From assembly GCF_040358255.1 (NCBI RefSeq), contig NZ_CP132938.1, positions 2,852,001 to 2,916,000 on the forward strand: a stretch of 64,000 nucleotides of DNA, written 5' to 3'. Positions 1 to 8,756 of the stretch are shown here, one piece after another (positions within the stretch are counted from its first letter, which is position 1; each line of letters opens with the position of its first letter). The translations under genes and the position numbers were made by a program. The stretch comes from Tunturibacter gelidoferens. Its GTDB lineage: Bacteria > Acidobacteriota > Terriglobia > Terriglobales > Acidobacteriaceae. The notes below the pieces were generated by a model. It was given only the letters and a program-made list of their open reading frames with translations, was not told the origin of the DNA and searched no databases.

Positions 1-79
1 TCAAAATTGCATCTACTATAGAGAAGACTGCGCCGCACCGGATGGGTGTAAAAGTGCAGAGCATTCTGGAGGAAGATAA

Positions 80-412
80 ATGGCTGGACAGTTCATCACC
101 GAAGTAAATGATGCAACTTTTGAAAAAGATGTTCTACAGTCGACCGAGCCCGTTCTCGTCGATTTTTGGGCTGCCTGGTGCGGCCCCTGCCGCGCTCTCG
201 CTCCGGTCGTCGACGAGGTTGCCACTCACTATCAGGGCAAGCTCAAAGTCATGAAGATGGACGTCGACTCCAACACTGCGACCCCGATGCGCTATGGCAT
301 CCGAGGGATCCCCGCCCTGCTCATCTTCAAGGATGGCAAGGTCGCCGAGCAGATCGTTGGCTTCGTCCCCAAGGACACCATCGACAAGTCCGTGAATAAG
401 GTTCTGGCGTAA
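80..412 (+). CDS. trxA: thioredoxin
   Basis: A 110-residue thioredoxin, the cytoplasmic disulfide reductase that is recharged by thioredoxin reductase. The redox motif WCGPC (Cys34 and Cys37) lies in the expected place after the VDFWA strand, and the cis-proline segment GIRGIPALLIF and the C-terminal GFVPKD stretch complete the fold. Length is normal for the family. A strong ribosome-binding site (ggagga) lies 6 to 7 bases before the ATG. It stands alone, followed by a hairpin terminator at 433-462. Confidence 0.96.
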   Translation: MAGQFITEVNDATFEKDVLQSTEPVLVDFWAAWCGPCRALAPVVDEVATHYQGKLKVMKMDVDSNTATPMRYGIRGIPALLIFKDGKVAEQIVGFVPKDTIDKSVNKVLA

Positions 413-432
413 GTTTCAAGCGACGCCAAGGG

Positions 433-470
433 ACGGCCCGTTGAGTTCAGCTCGCGGGCCGTTTCGTTTG
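433..470 (+). terminator. hairpin terminator after trxA
   Basis: An 8-bp GC-rich stem, ACGGCCCG (433-440) pairing with CGGGCCGT (455-462), with a short inner GAG/CTC pairing, followed by a T-rich stretch (ttcgttt). It lies 21 bases after the trxA stop codon. Confidence 0.7.
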
Positions 471-634
471 CCTGGAAAGTGGACAGGCTTGCTACGCGAG
501 GCAGTCACTTTATGACTTGTATGCCCTTCGCTCGGCGCTGCTGTTGGTCTCGACAAGAGATTTTCCGCCGACCATCGGGAGGCCCAGGGCGAAGCCGGTA
601 TACACCCCACGAAGTGGGATAAACTCAAGCCTTA

Positions 635-2032
635 ATGCTCGAGTGGATGCTCTTCCGCATAATCATGGTGGCCTTTTTCATTCTGGCCAGCAGCTTCTTC
701 GTGGCTGCGGAGTTTGCCCTGGTCAGCGTCCGCGAGACTCGCGTCCAGCAGCTCATCGCCCTCGGCCGTCCCGGTGCCCGCACCGTCCTCAAACTCAAAC
801 ACTCCATCGACGAGTTCCTTCCCGCAGTCCAGTTGGGCGTTACCGTCGCAGGTCTAGCCCTGGGATGGATCGGTGAGCCCGCCGTCGCCGAGATTATCCT
901 CAACTTCCTTGGCGGTCCGCTCCATCGCGTGCCACCTCATGCTGTCCTCTACGCCCACACCGCGGCAGTCATCCTTGCTTTTTCGCTGATCACCTACTTC
1001 GAGGTCCTCCTCGGCGAACTCGTCCCCAAGTCCCTTGCACTGCAACGCACTGAGCGCATTGCCCTGGCCGTAGCCGGTCCCATGGACGTCTTCATCCGCC
1101 TCACCCGGCCCATCGTGAAGCTGATGAACTCCTCCGCGGCGCTCGTCCTCCGGCTCTTTCGCGCCCCCCTGCGCGGCGAAGGCGCAGTCCACTCGCCCGA
1201 GGAACTAAAACTCATCGCCACCGCCACCCGCCGCATGGGTCTGCTCCCCGTCTTTCAGGAGGAGATCATCCATCGCGCCATCGAGCTCAACCACGTCACC
1301 GTCCGCGAGATCATGACCCCTCGCGGCAGTATCTTCTCTCTCTCCGCTGACCTGCCGCTCCAGCAGGCCTCCGCCCGTATCGTTGAGGAGCAGCACTCCC
1401 GCGTCCCCGTCTACGACCCAGCCAGCGGCCCCGAGCACATCATCGGCATCGTCTACTCCAAGGACATCTCGCGCCTGATGCACTTCCGCACCGTCGCGCT
1501 CTCACTCGGCGGCAAAGGCGAGTCAGCCCTCACCCTTCGCCAGGTCATGCGCGAGCTCACCGTTGTCCCCGAGACCAAGCTTGCCATCGAGCTCCTCCAA
1601 GAGTTCCAGGAGCGCCGCCGCCACATCGCCATCGTCGTCGACGAGTTCGGCTCAACCGTCGGCCTCGTCACCGCCGAAGACGTCCTCGAGCAGATCGTCG
1701 GCGAACTCGAAGACGAATTCGATATCAGCAAATCTCCTCTCCTCAGCACCACCGGAGCCATGTTGCTTGATGGCAGCACCACGCTTCGCGATCTCGGCAA
1801 CCAACTCCACTGGACCTTCCCGCGCGAGCCCGGTGTTGAAACTCTTGCCGGCTTCCTCCTCGCCAACCTTGGCCACATTCCCAGCGTCGGCGAAAGTGTC
1901 GAGCATGGCGCCCGTCGCTACGAAGTCGCCGAGATGGCCGGCCGCCGTATCAGCCGTGTCATCGTAGAGGACATTGCTCCCCCGCCCAACCAGATCCAGG
2001 ACGAAGCCGACAGCAGGGAAGCCATCCAGTGA
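635..2032 (+). CDS. CNNM/CorC-family membrane protein with CBS pair (hemolysin C-like)
   Basis: A 465-residue inner-membrane protein of the DUF21-CBS-CorC_HlyC family (YfjD, TlyC and CNNM relatives), linked to magnesium or cobalt efflux; the transported ion cannot be told from sequence. In order: N-terminal DUF21 with about four membrane segments (residues 5-180), a CBS pair (about 205-340, including the typical IMTPRGSIFSL segment), and the C-terminal CorC/HlyC domain (about 360-445, with LLDGSTTLRDL and ETLAGFLL). A start 9 bases downstream (ATG at 644) is possible. Its stop codon overlaps the GTG start of the following ABC permease, so the two are probably translationally coupled although functionally unrelated. 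Confidence 0.9.
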   Translation: MLEWMLFRIIMVAFFILASSFFVAAEFALVSVRETRVQQLIALGRPGARTVLKLKHSIDEFLPAVQLGVTVAGLALGWIGEPAVAEIILNFLGGPLHRVPPHAVLYAHTAAVILAFSLITYFEVLLGELVPKSLALQRTERIALAVAGPMDVFIRLTRPIVKLMNSSAALVLRLFRAPLRGEGAVHSPEELKLIATATRRMGLLPVFQEEIIHRAIELNHVTVREIMTPRGSIFSLSADLPLQQASARIVEEQHSRVPVYDPASGPEHIIGIVYSKDISRLMHFRTVALSLGGKGESALTLRQVMRELTVVPETKLAIELLQEFQERRRHIAIVVDEFGSTVGLVTAEDVLEQIVGELEDEFDISKSPLLSTTGAMLLDGSTTLRDLGNQLHWTFPREPGVETLAGFLLANLGHIPSVGESVEHGARRYEVAEMAGRRISRVIVEDIAPPPNQIQDEADSREAIQ

Positions 2033-2985
2033 CCCTGAATCGCGCGGCCATCTGGCGACCACTCCGCCGTATCCTCCTCACTCTGCCGGTCCTCTGGGTC
2101 GTGGTCTCGGTGGTCTTCCTCCTCATCCACCTTGTCCCCGGCGACCCCATCGTCCAGATGCTCGGCGAAGGTGCCACCGCCTCCGACATCGACGCCCTTC
2201 GCCACTCCTACGGCCTCGACGCCCCGCTCACCCAGCAGTATGCCCACTACTGGCACGGCATCCTCCACGCCGATCTCGGGCAGTCCCTCCGCCTCCATGA
2301 CTCGGTCGTCCACCTCGTTCTACAGCGCTACCCCTACACCTTGGCTCTCACCGCCGCGGCGTTGCTCATCGGCATCGCACTCTCCATCCCCGCCGGCATT
2401 GCCTCTGCCCTCCATCGCAACCGCTGGCAGGACCGCACCCTCGGCGTCGTCTCCCTCGTCGGCCTCTCCTTCCCGAACTTCGCCCTCGGCCCCATCCTGA
2501 TCCTGGTCTTCTCCATCCAGTTCGGCTGGCTTCCCGTCTCCGGAGCAGGCACAGGCGACGCCACCAGTTTCATCCTCCATCTCATCCTTCCCGCGATCAC
2601 ATTAGGCCTCAGTCTCGCCGCCATCCTCACCCGCATGGTTCGCACCGCCATGCTCGAAGAGCTGAGCCAGGACTACATCCGCACCGCCCGCGCCAAAGGC
2701 CTCACCCAGAACGCCGTCGTCTACCGCCATGCCCTGCGCAACGCCCTCATCCCTGTTCTGACCGTCATCGGCCTCCAATTTGGCAGCCTTCTTGCGGGTG
2801 CGATCGTAACCGAAACAATCTTCAGCTGGCCCGGGATCGGCCGCCTCACCCTCTCCGCCATCTCCAACCGCGACTACGCCTTAGTCCAGGGCTGCATCCT
2901 CGCCGTCGGGCTAACTTATGTTGTAGTGAATCTCCTCACTGACATCGCCTACACTATAGCCAACCCGCGCATGCGCGCCCAGTAG
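2029..2985 (+). CDS. ABC transporter permease, DppB/OppB family
   Basis: A 318-residue inner-membrane permease of the dipeptide/oligopeptide/nickel importer class. It has about six membrane segments, a periplasmic region after the first helix, and the cytoplasmic EAA loop that docks the ATPase (DYIRTARAKGL, followed by HALRNALIPVLTV). The GTG start overlaps the stop of the preceding gene by 4 bases. The matching DppC-type permease is at 8757-9638 on the other strand, and no substrate-binding protein or ATPase of this class is visible in the window, so the operon usual for this class is broken up. Confidence 0.92.
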   Translation: MTLNRAAIWRPLRRILLTLPVLWVVVSVVFLLIHLVPGDPIVQMLGEGATASDIDALRHSYGLDAPLTQQYAHYWHGILHADLGQSLRLHDSVVHLVLQRYPYTLALTAAALLIGIALSIPAGIASALHRNRWQDRTLGVVSLVGLSFPNFALGPILILVFSIQFGWLPVSGAGTGDATSFILHLILPAITLGLSLAAILTRMVRTAMLEELSQDYIRTARAKGLTQNAVVYRHALRNALIPVLTVIGLQFGSLLAGAIVTETIFSWPGIGRLTLSAISNRDYALVQGCILAVGLTYVVVNLLTDIAYTIANPRMRAQ

Positions 2986-3005
2986 CCGCGCCCAGAGAAG
3001 GAAGC

Positions 3006-3680
3006 ATGAGACCCAGCCCCCTCGTTCGCTGCACCACTGCCGTTCTGATGACCGTCTTCGTCTCCATCGCCGCTTCGGCGCAGGCCAAATCCGCCGGCTC
3101 CGAGCCAGTTCCCCCCATGTTTCGACCCAAGCCCCCGGCCGTTGAGCCAACCATGCCGCCCGCCCACCCCTTTCACGACACCCGCTACGGAGTCACCTTC
3201 ACCGTCCCCGCGGCCTGGGAGCTCAATCGCAAAGACTCCGAGGTCAGCACCTTCAACCTCGACGCCCGATCCATCGCCCACACCACCCAGATGCGCGCCG
3301 TCGCCAGCATCGGCTTCAACCCGCACCCCAACTCCACTTTCAGCGGAGCCTTCTTCTACTTCAGCGTCACCCCACACCTCAGCTCCGCCGAGTGCAGCGC
3401 GCAGGCCACCGTGCGCGATCCTCACACCGCCTCCAGCGCCGAGATCGGCGGCATACCGTTCACCCACGGCTACGACGAGCACGGCGGCATCTGCACCGAA
3501 TCCCGCGACGAGATCTACACCACCGCCCACAACAACGCCTGCTATCGCTTCGACGCCGTCATCAACACCTTCTGCGGCGGCGACGTCAGCGGCGTACAGG
3601 ACATCTCCCCCCGCGAACTCGACGCCGTCCGCCATCGCATGCAGAAGATCCTCGACTCCGTCCACTTCGACACCAACTAA
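3006..3680 (+). CDS. secreted protein of unknown function
   Basis: A 224-residue protein with a clear signal peptide (hydrophobic segment about residues 10-24, cleavage likely after ASA). A proline-rich linker (PVPPMFRPKPP) follows, then a globular part starting HDTRYGVTFTVPAAWEL, a pattern common in small exported proteins of acidobacteria. Four or more cysteines suggest disulfides in the periplasm. The start is supported by gaagga 4 bases before the ATG. It lies 20 bases after the DppB-like gene and could share its transcript. No family with a known function was recognised. Confidence 0.75.
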   Translation: MRPSPLVRCTTAVLMTVFVSIAASAQAKSAGSEPVPPMFRPKPPAVEPTMPPAHPFHDTRYGVTFTVPAAWELNRKDSEVSTFNLDARSIAHTTQMRAVASIGFNPHPNSTFSGAFFYFSVTPHLSSAECSAQATVRDPHTASSAEIGGIPFTHGYDEHGGICTESRDEIYTTAHNNACYRFDAVINTFCGGDVSGVQDISPRELDAVRHRMQKILDSVHFDTN

Positions 3681-3767
3681 AGATTTGGCAAAAGTAGCCG
3701 GAGGGCGACGCCGTTCCCGGAAGACGCTAAACTGTCCGTGGACAAGGCTTGACCCGAGGACTCCGCG

Positions 3768-4841
3768 ATGAAGAAGAATCTGCCCACTACTCCTGACCGC
3801 CGCACCTTTCTTAAAACCGGAGGCGTCGCCGCCGCAGCCCTCCTCACCAAAGGCGCGATCGCCGCGCAGACTCCGCACACCCTGCCGCCTCTGCCGGTCA
3901 ACGAGCGCACCCGCACCGCGATGCCCACACGCAACCTCGGCAAGACCGGCTACAAGGTAGGCATCTTCTCGCTTGGCGGCCAGGCTGCCTTGGAGAAGCA
4001 CGACAACTTCGCCGTCGCAGTCCCCATCATCGAGCGCGCGCTCGAACTCGGCGTCAACTACATCGACACCTCCTCCATCTATGGCGGCCCCGAGCGATGG
4101 AGCGAGCAGTACGTCGGCCGCGTCATGAAGACCCGCCGCAACGAAGCCTTCCTCGCCACCAAGACCAAAGAACGCACCCGCGACGGCTCCCTCCGCATGA
4201 TCGAGAAGTCCCTCCAACTCCTCAACACCGATCACGTCGACCTCTGGCAGCTCCACGACGTCGGCCTGCCCGAAGACGTTGACGCCATCTTCGCCAAAGG
4301 CGGAGCCATGGAAGCCCTCCTCGAGATGCAGGACCAGAAGGTCGTCCGCTACCTCGGCGTCACCGGTCACTACCGCCCCGAAGCCCTTATCGACGCCGTC
4401 AACCGTCACAACTTCGACACCATTCTCATGGCGATGAACGCCGCCGACACCCACATCCACAGCTTCACCGACAAGCTCCTCCCGCTCGTCGTCGAAAAGC
4501 AGATGGGCATCATCGGCATGAAGGTCCCCTCGCGCGGCCGTCTCCTCGCCTCCTGGACGCCTCCGTCGCTCGACGCCCAGCGCCACTCATGGGAAGGCTC
4601 CGCCATCGCGCACCGCCCCGGCGTCATGACCATGAAGGACGCGATGAACTTCACTCTCACGCAGCCCGTCAGCACAGTCATCATCGGCTGCGACAACATC
4701 GCGCAGCTCGAAGAAAACGTAAAGATCGCCCAGACCTTCACGCCCCTCTCAAACTCCCAGATGGCCGCCCTCAACGAACTAGCCGCCCCCGTAGCCGAGC
4801 AATCTCTCTTCTTCCGCTTCACCGACCGCAGCAAAGGCTGA
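3768..4841 (+). CDS. Tat-exported aldo/keto reductase
   Basis: A 357-residue aldo/keto reductase. The N-terminus carries a twin-arginine signal (DRRTFLKTGGVAAAALL, residues 10-26), so the folded, probably NADPH-loaded enzyme would be exported. The barrel keeps the catalytic tetrad: Asp and Tyr in YIDTSSIYGG, Lys in ATKTKE, His in LWQLHDVG. The C-terminus (SVSTVIIGCDN-like segment) fits the nucleotide phosphate-binding region. Start supported by gagga upstream. Its last codons (FTDRSKG plus stop) are duplicated as a 28-bp direct repeat at 6388-6415, beyond the neighbouring gene. Substrate unknown. Confidence 0.92.
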   Translation: MKKNLPTTPDRRTFLKTGGVAAAALLTKGAIAAQTPHTLPPLPVNERTRTAMPTRNLGKTGYKVGIFSLGGQAALEKHDNFAVAVPIIERALELGVNYIDTSSIYGGPERWSEQYVGRVMKTRRNEAFLATKTKERTRDGSLRMIEKSLQLLNTDHVDLWQLHDVGLPEDVDAIFAKGGAMEALLEMQDQKVVRYLGVTGHYRPEALIDAVNRHNFDTILMAMNAADTHIHSFTDKLLPLVVEKQMGIIGMKVPSRGRLLASWTPPSLDAQRHSWEGSAIAHRPGVMTMKDAMNFTLTQPVSTVIIGCDNIAQLEENVKIAQTFTPLSNSQMAALNELAAPVAEQSLFFRFTDRSKG

Positions 4842-4843
4842 TG
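4816..4843. repeat. 28-bp direct repeat, copy 1 (3' end of aldo/keto reductase gene)
   Basis: These 28 bases are identical to 6388-6415 in the same orientation. Copy 1 includes the stop codon of the aldo/keto reductase gene. Both copies are followed by a ctcaa tract within a few bases. The repeats bracket the GloVer gene and its terminator. Confidence 0.9.
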
Positions 4844-4861
4844 CTCAACAGAGACTTCAAA

Positions 4862-4902
4862 GAGTGACTTTTCCGGTCCACCATCGACCGGAAAAGTCAC
4901 TC
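4862..4902. terminator. bidirectional hairpin terminator
   Basis: A perfect 17-bp inverted repeat (4862-4878 and 4886-4902) with a 7-base loop, lying between the convergent stops of the aldo/keto reductase (4841) and the GloVer protein (4911). The stem ends with A/T tracts on both sides of the GC core (cttttccggtc), so it can end transcription from both directions. Confidence 0.85.
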
Positions 4903-4910
4903 GTGTCTCG

Positions 4911-6272
4911 TTAGGGATTAGTCAGCGTAAAAGTGTAAAGAGTGCCGCAACCTATATTTATATTTTGTCCGCAGGACTGATTAGGGGCAGAGAGAGCGCC
5001 TCCTCGAGCGGTCGCACCCCAGAAGTTCCCATTCGCATCCACGACGAGTCCGCTGGACGGTAGCGACCCGTCGCCCCCGGAACTCGTGAATGCGTGGAGA
5101 ACTGTCTCGGTTCCATTGAGATCGAGCTTGAACACCACCCCGCATCCGCCGGAGCATATCGACTTGGCGTCATAGCCTCCCGACTGAGTCGCACCATAGA
5201 TGCTGTTTCCAATCAGGAGTGGAACCCCAACCGGGCTCGCCCCGTCTGGTCCGCCTGTGAAGGTGTACACGACCGAAAACTTTCCAGTTGTATCGTACTT
5301 AAACACGAGGCCGCAGCCACCTGTCTCGTTACATGCCACCAGGCTGGGTCCCGCTTTGGCGCAGCCATCTGCTAACGTACATCCTCCCGCTGAGGCGTAG
5401 CCATACAAATTGCCCTGTGGGTCACGAACAAGGTTCGTCGGCGTGGCACCATCAGTTGTGCCATTAAAATAGTGAAGCACCGTCAGCTTGCCGCTCGGAG
5501 CCAATTTAAACAACACGCCAGAGCCCGAAGTGTCATTCACATTCGCATGGGTACCGCCGAAGGAAGTAGTCCCGTAGAGATTTCCCTGCGCATCTTGAAC
5601 AAGAGCGGATTGTGGATTAGACCCTTCGTTTCCGCCAGTAGGGAAGGTGTAAAGAACAGTCTCAGAGCCGGCAGAATTGATCCTGAACACCTCCCCGCAG
5701 CCGACGCCAGGGTTGCAGCGACCGTTAGTAACGCCATAAAGGTCTCCGGCCGCATCCTGAATCAGGCCACCGCTCGGCCAAAACTCCTGCTCAGTAAACG
5801 AATGCAGCACATTGATATTGCCTAGCGTATCCAACTTGTAGACTGTCCCAAAATCGCCGTTCGTCTCTCCGTAAAAATTACCTTCCGCATCACGAATGAG
5901 GCCGGAGTCAGGAAAATAGATGCTGGGGTTCTGGCCCGTAAAGTCATGCAAAGTGGTAAACCGGCCATGGCCCCACTTATAAAGAACACCGCAACCAGGC
6001 CCGGGAGTGCACTCGCCATAATCGGCGCCACCGTAAACCGTCGTTCCGTACACAAACCCTTGGCTGTCCAGAAAAAGCTCTCCGACCGGCTGAGCTCCAT
6101 TGAAGGTGCCATTGAACTTAAGAGCGACGGTGTATTTAATCTCCGGCGGCGTCTGACAATAGAGGGATGACGCCGCGAACATAACGACACCGATAACTGT
6201 CGCAACTGCGGACGGCAATTTGCGCGGATGCTTGCTCCGAGAACTTGCAGATGATACCCCGTTGATCAACAT
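4911..6272 (-). CDS. GloVer-repeat secreted protein
   Basis: A 453-residue exported protein built of about eight tandem repeats of the GloVer type, each with a core like NLYGTTSFGG, then GCGVVFKL and ETVLHAF. The repeats probably form a beta-propeller or solenoid on the cell surface or in the periplasm; the role is unknown. A signal peptide sits at residues about 20-40 (ATVIGVVMFAASSLYC). Paired cysteines occur within repeats (CSGGCG, CNETGGCG), suggesting extracytoplasmic disulfides. The gene lies between two copies of a 28-bp repeat, so it may have been inserted here. GloVer proteins are abundant in acidobacteria, which supports the taxonomic guess. Confidence 0.88.
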   Translation of the reverse strand: MLINGVSSASSRSKHPRKLPSAVATVIGVVMFAASSLYCQTPPEIKYTVALKFNGTFNGAQPVGELFLDSQGFVYGTTVYGGADYGECTPGPGCGVLYKWGHGRFTTLHDFTGQNPSIYFPDSGLIRDAEGNFYGETNGDFGTVYKLDTLGNINVLHSFTEQEFWPSGGLIQDAAGDLYGVTNGRCNPGVGCGEVFRINSAGSETVLYTFPTGGNEGSNPQSALVQDAQGNLYGTTSFGGTHANVNDTSGSGVLFKLAPSGKLTVLHYFNGTTDGATPTNLVRDPQGNLYGYASAGGCTLADGCAKAGPSLVACNETGGCGLVFKYDTTGKFSVVYTFTGGPDGASPVGVPLLIGNSIYGATQSGGYDAKSICSGGCGVVFKLDLNGTETVLHAFTSSGGDGSLPSSGLVVDANGNFWGATARGGALSAPNQSCGQNINIGCGTLYTFTLTNP

Positions 6273-6387
6273 TTGGCCTCTCCAGTGTTTGAAACGCGTT
6301 CAGCTTGCGCTACCTTCTGGGCTGATGTCAAATGCATATTTCTGAATGCTTGATCGCCCACGAACGCAGTCGAAACTCACGTCGACG

Positions 6388-6415
6388 GCTTCACCGACCG
6401 CAGCAAAGGCTGATG
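6388..6415. repeat. 28-bp direct repeat, copy 2
   Basis: Identical to 4816-4843, 1572 bases downstream. This copy lies in the intergenic space upstream of the GloVer gene and is not part of an open gene; it is a stranded copy of the aldo/keto reductase tail. Confidence 0.9.
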
Positions 6416-6440
6416 TTTTGCTCAAGGGAACCCGCCGCAC

Positions 6441-7646
6441 TTAGCGCGCCGGAGCTGAGGCGATCACTCTTCCGTCGCGAATAGTAAAAAGCACACGCGT
6501 GAATGCAAGCGGATCGGTGGCCGGATCGACCGACAACACAGTCAGGTCGCCCGCCATACCGACCGTAATGCGCCCTTCGTGATCGGCCACTCGAAAACGC
6601 TGTGCGGGCGCAGTCGTCAACATCCCCAGCACATCCCGGTAAGACAATCCGGCAAGCGCGAGCTGACGATACTCCTCCTTCACGTCATAGTCGGTAAGAA
6701 AGCCCGTGTCCGTGCCGAACAGAAGCGGCCCTCCAAGCTGATGAAACCTGAACACAACTGACCGTATCGCCGCGATGTTCGAATCACCGGAAAAAAGCTT
6801 GAGCGTCGGAATCATAGCCATATGATGAGCGACCATCTGATGAAGAAGAGCGTCGTCAATCCCTTCAAGTGCCTCTGGGGAATGAGCTAAAACATCCACT
6901 CCGCTCTCCATGGCCACGCGAGTCCCCGCAAGATCCGAAGGATGAGCAAAGACAAGCTGGCCGTGCTCGTGACCAGCCGCCGCAGCCGCCGTAGCAATAG
7001 CAAGCGGCATAGGGACGATATGTCCGGGAGCTACGATAGAACCGGTAAAGAGCTTCACAATATCCGCACCCGCCGCGATGTTCTTCCGCACATCGGCTGC
7101 AGCTTCAGCCGGAGTATCAGGCTGCGGCAGTTGAGCCAGCACCTCCGGCGGCATGTCTTTCACGTAGTAGGGAAGCGCGTGTGGCGGAAAGAGCCCCGCG
7201 CCAGCGGTATAAATACGCGGCCCCATCACCTCTCCGGATTCAATGCGACGACGAAGAGCAACGGTGTTATCCGGAATCGAAGCAGTATCGACAACAGTTG
7301 TAAAACCGGAAAGAGTGAGCATCTCCCGCAGCTGTTGCGTCAGCTTGTCGGCAGGCTGGCTGGCCGCGCCCACCCACTTCGGCTCCGTGAAATGAACATG
7401 GGTATTCCAGAAGCCTGCAAACACAATGCAGTTCGCGCATTGGAGCGCATCAACGCCCTGAGGAACCGGGACATGTTGACCAACCGAGACAATCTTCCCG
7501 CCACGTATCAGGATCGTTGTGTCTGCGACTCGCTCTGCAGTGGGTGACGCGTAAACCGTCGCGCCAACAACCGCGAGGTCCTGAGCACGGAGGCTTTGGG
7601 ATGAAAGAACCAACATAAGGATTGGGAACATTTTGCGCATGCCCAA
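6441..7646 (-). CDS. exported amidohydrolase (imidazolonepropionase-like)
   Basis: A 401-residue metal-dependent amidohydrolase. A short signal peptide (MRKMFPILMLVLSSQSLRAQ) directs it out of the cytoplasm. Metal-binding signatures are present: HVHF for the first His-X-His, GADIVKLF with the bridging lysine, HPSDLAG and LAHSPEA for later histidines, and LLFGTDTGF for the conserved aspartate. The N-terminal part (VVGATVYASPTAERVADTTILIRGGKIVSVG, spanning about residues 26-56) is the usual composite beta-sandwich. The substrate, often a peptide or cyclic amide in this group, cannot be named. The gene lies 12 bases after a phosphoesterase gene on the same strand. Confidence 0.9.
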   Translation of the reverse strand: MGMRKMFPILMLVLSSQSLRAQDLAVVGATVYASPTAERVADTTILIRGGKIVSVGQHVPVPQGVDALQCANCIVFAGFWNTHVHFTEPKWVGAASQPADKLTQQLREMLTLSGFTTVVDTASIPDNTVALRRRIESGEVMGPRIYTAGAGLFPPHALPYYVKDMPPEVLAQLPQPDTPAEAAADVRKNIAAGADIVKLFTGSIVAPGHIVPMPLAIATAAAAAGHEHGQLVFAHPSDLAGTRVAMESGVDVLAHSPEALEGIDDALLHQMVAHHMAMIPTLKLFSGDSNIAAIRSVVFRFHQLGGPLLFGTDTGFLTDYDVKEEYRQLALAGLSYRDVLGMLTTAPAQRFRVADHEGRITVGMAGDLTVLSVDPATDPLAFTRVLFTIRDGRVIASAPAR

Positions 7647-7658
7647 ACTCTACGTAAT

Positions 7659-8117
7659 TCAACCCACCAAAAGTTCCCGCACACTAGCCTCCACCCCATC
7701 CTCCACCGTCACAAACCCCACCGTAACCGGCAGCGAAAACCTCCGCGGCCCCGCACTCCCTGGATTGAAATAGATCACCCCATCCTTTGCCTCAACCTTG
7801 GCCTTATGCGAGTGCCCACTCACCACCATCGCTACCCCCGCCGCCTTAGGGTTGATATCCAGATCGTGCACTGAGTGCACCATATAAAAAAGTTGCCCAC
7901 CTAACTCCACCACATCGGTCGCAGGCAGCTCCGCACAAGCCCCGGCCAAATCCACATTTCCACGAATCGCCGTCACCGGAGCAATTTCGCGCAGCGCATC
8001 GAGGACCGCAACATCCCCCACATCGCCCGCATGCAGAATATGCTCTACCCCACGCAGCGCAGCCAAAGCCTCCGGCCGCATCAATCCATGCGTATCCGAG
8101 ATCACCCCAATCAACAT
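7659..8117 (-). CDS. YfcE/MJ0936-type metallophosphoesterase
   Basis: A 152-residue calcineurin-like phosphodiesterase of the YfcE/MJ0936 class, which hydrolyses phosphodiesters in the cytoplasm with a two-metal centre. All motifs are seen: SDTHG (residues about 7-11), HAGDVGD, IRGNVD and SGHSHKA. Length is normal. It precedes the amidohydrolase by 12 bases, probably on one transcript, although no functional link is evident. Confidence 0.92.
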   Translation of the reverse strand: MLIGVISDTHGLMRPEALAALRGVEHILHAGDVGDVAVLDALREIAPVTAIRGNVDLAGACAELPATDVVELGGQLFYMVHSVHDLDINPKAAGVAMVVSGHSHKAKVEAKDGVIYFNPGSAGPRRFSLPVTVGFVTVEDGVEASVRELLVG

Positions 8118-8220
8118 ATCTGCACTCTCTCGAACGCAAAAATTAGGTCACCTGGACCGAAGGCGGCCTACTCTGCCGCCGCAGTGGAGAGACCCCCGTA
8201 TCTTGTCGTGGTCATTGAGT

Positions 8221-8700
8221 CTAAGCCAGCTTCAGACTCTGCAGCGAGGCGTACTCTTTACTCGCCTTCGGATCGTGGCTCCGGTCAGGATCGATCCGCA
8301 GCTCAAGCGTAGTAATCCCGCTCAGGCTCTCCGCGTAGTCCTCAATCTCTTCCGTCGAACCACTCGGACTAAACGTCCACTGCTGTCGCACAATCTCCTT
8401 CAACTCGGTCCCCGCACCCGCATACAACGCAAACTCCTGCGACCGCTCTGAAGTCTTATCCACAAAGTGCAGCTGCAGCCGCTTGATCGTCAAGGGCTCA
8501 TCAAAGTGCAGGCGGATCACCTGCGGACCCGTAGTCGCAGCTCTCCATCCCGTCGTTGCCTTCTTGCCCAGCGCCTGTTCAATCGGGAACTTCTCGTCTT
8601 CAGAACTGATCTCGACCCGCGCAATCCTCTCCAGATCACGCCACAGATCGCTGATAGGAGTTGCCGTCGTAGTCGAAGGGGAAACGATACTCTTGCGCAT
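8221..8700 (-). CDS. discoidin-like (F5/8 type C-like) domain protein
   Basis: A 159-residue cytoplasmic protein with no signal peptide. The central region (IRLHFDEPLTIKRLQLHF and TTLELRIDPD) has the alternating strands of a galactose-binding-like jelly roll, as in discoidin/F5-8-type-C domains and a group of small bacterial carbohydrate-binding-annotated proteins. The N-terminal part (ISDLWRDLERIARVEISSEDE) is helical. It lies between the phosphoesterase and the DppC-like gene on the same strand. Ligand unknown. Confidence 0.65.
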   Translation of the reverse strand: MRKSIVSPSTTTATPISDLWRDLERIARVEISSEDEKFPIEQALGKKATTGWRAATTGPQVIRLHFDEPLTIKRLQLHFVDKTSERSQEFALYAGAGTELKEIVRQQWTFSPSGSTEEIEDYAESLSGITTLELRIDPDRSHDPKASKEYASLQSLKLA

Positions 8701-8756
8701 TAGTGTTGCCTCACAGTTCCAAGGCCAAGCATATCCGATAACCCAACCCGCCGCTT

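Noticed and set aside
2949..4586. 545-codon open frame on the minus strand opposite the aldo/keto reductase and the secreted protein
   Set aside because: Translation is Val/Gly/Ala/Glu-rich without domains, and the opposite strand carries well-supported genes. High GC at third positions creates such mirror frames.
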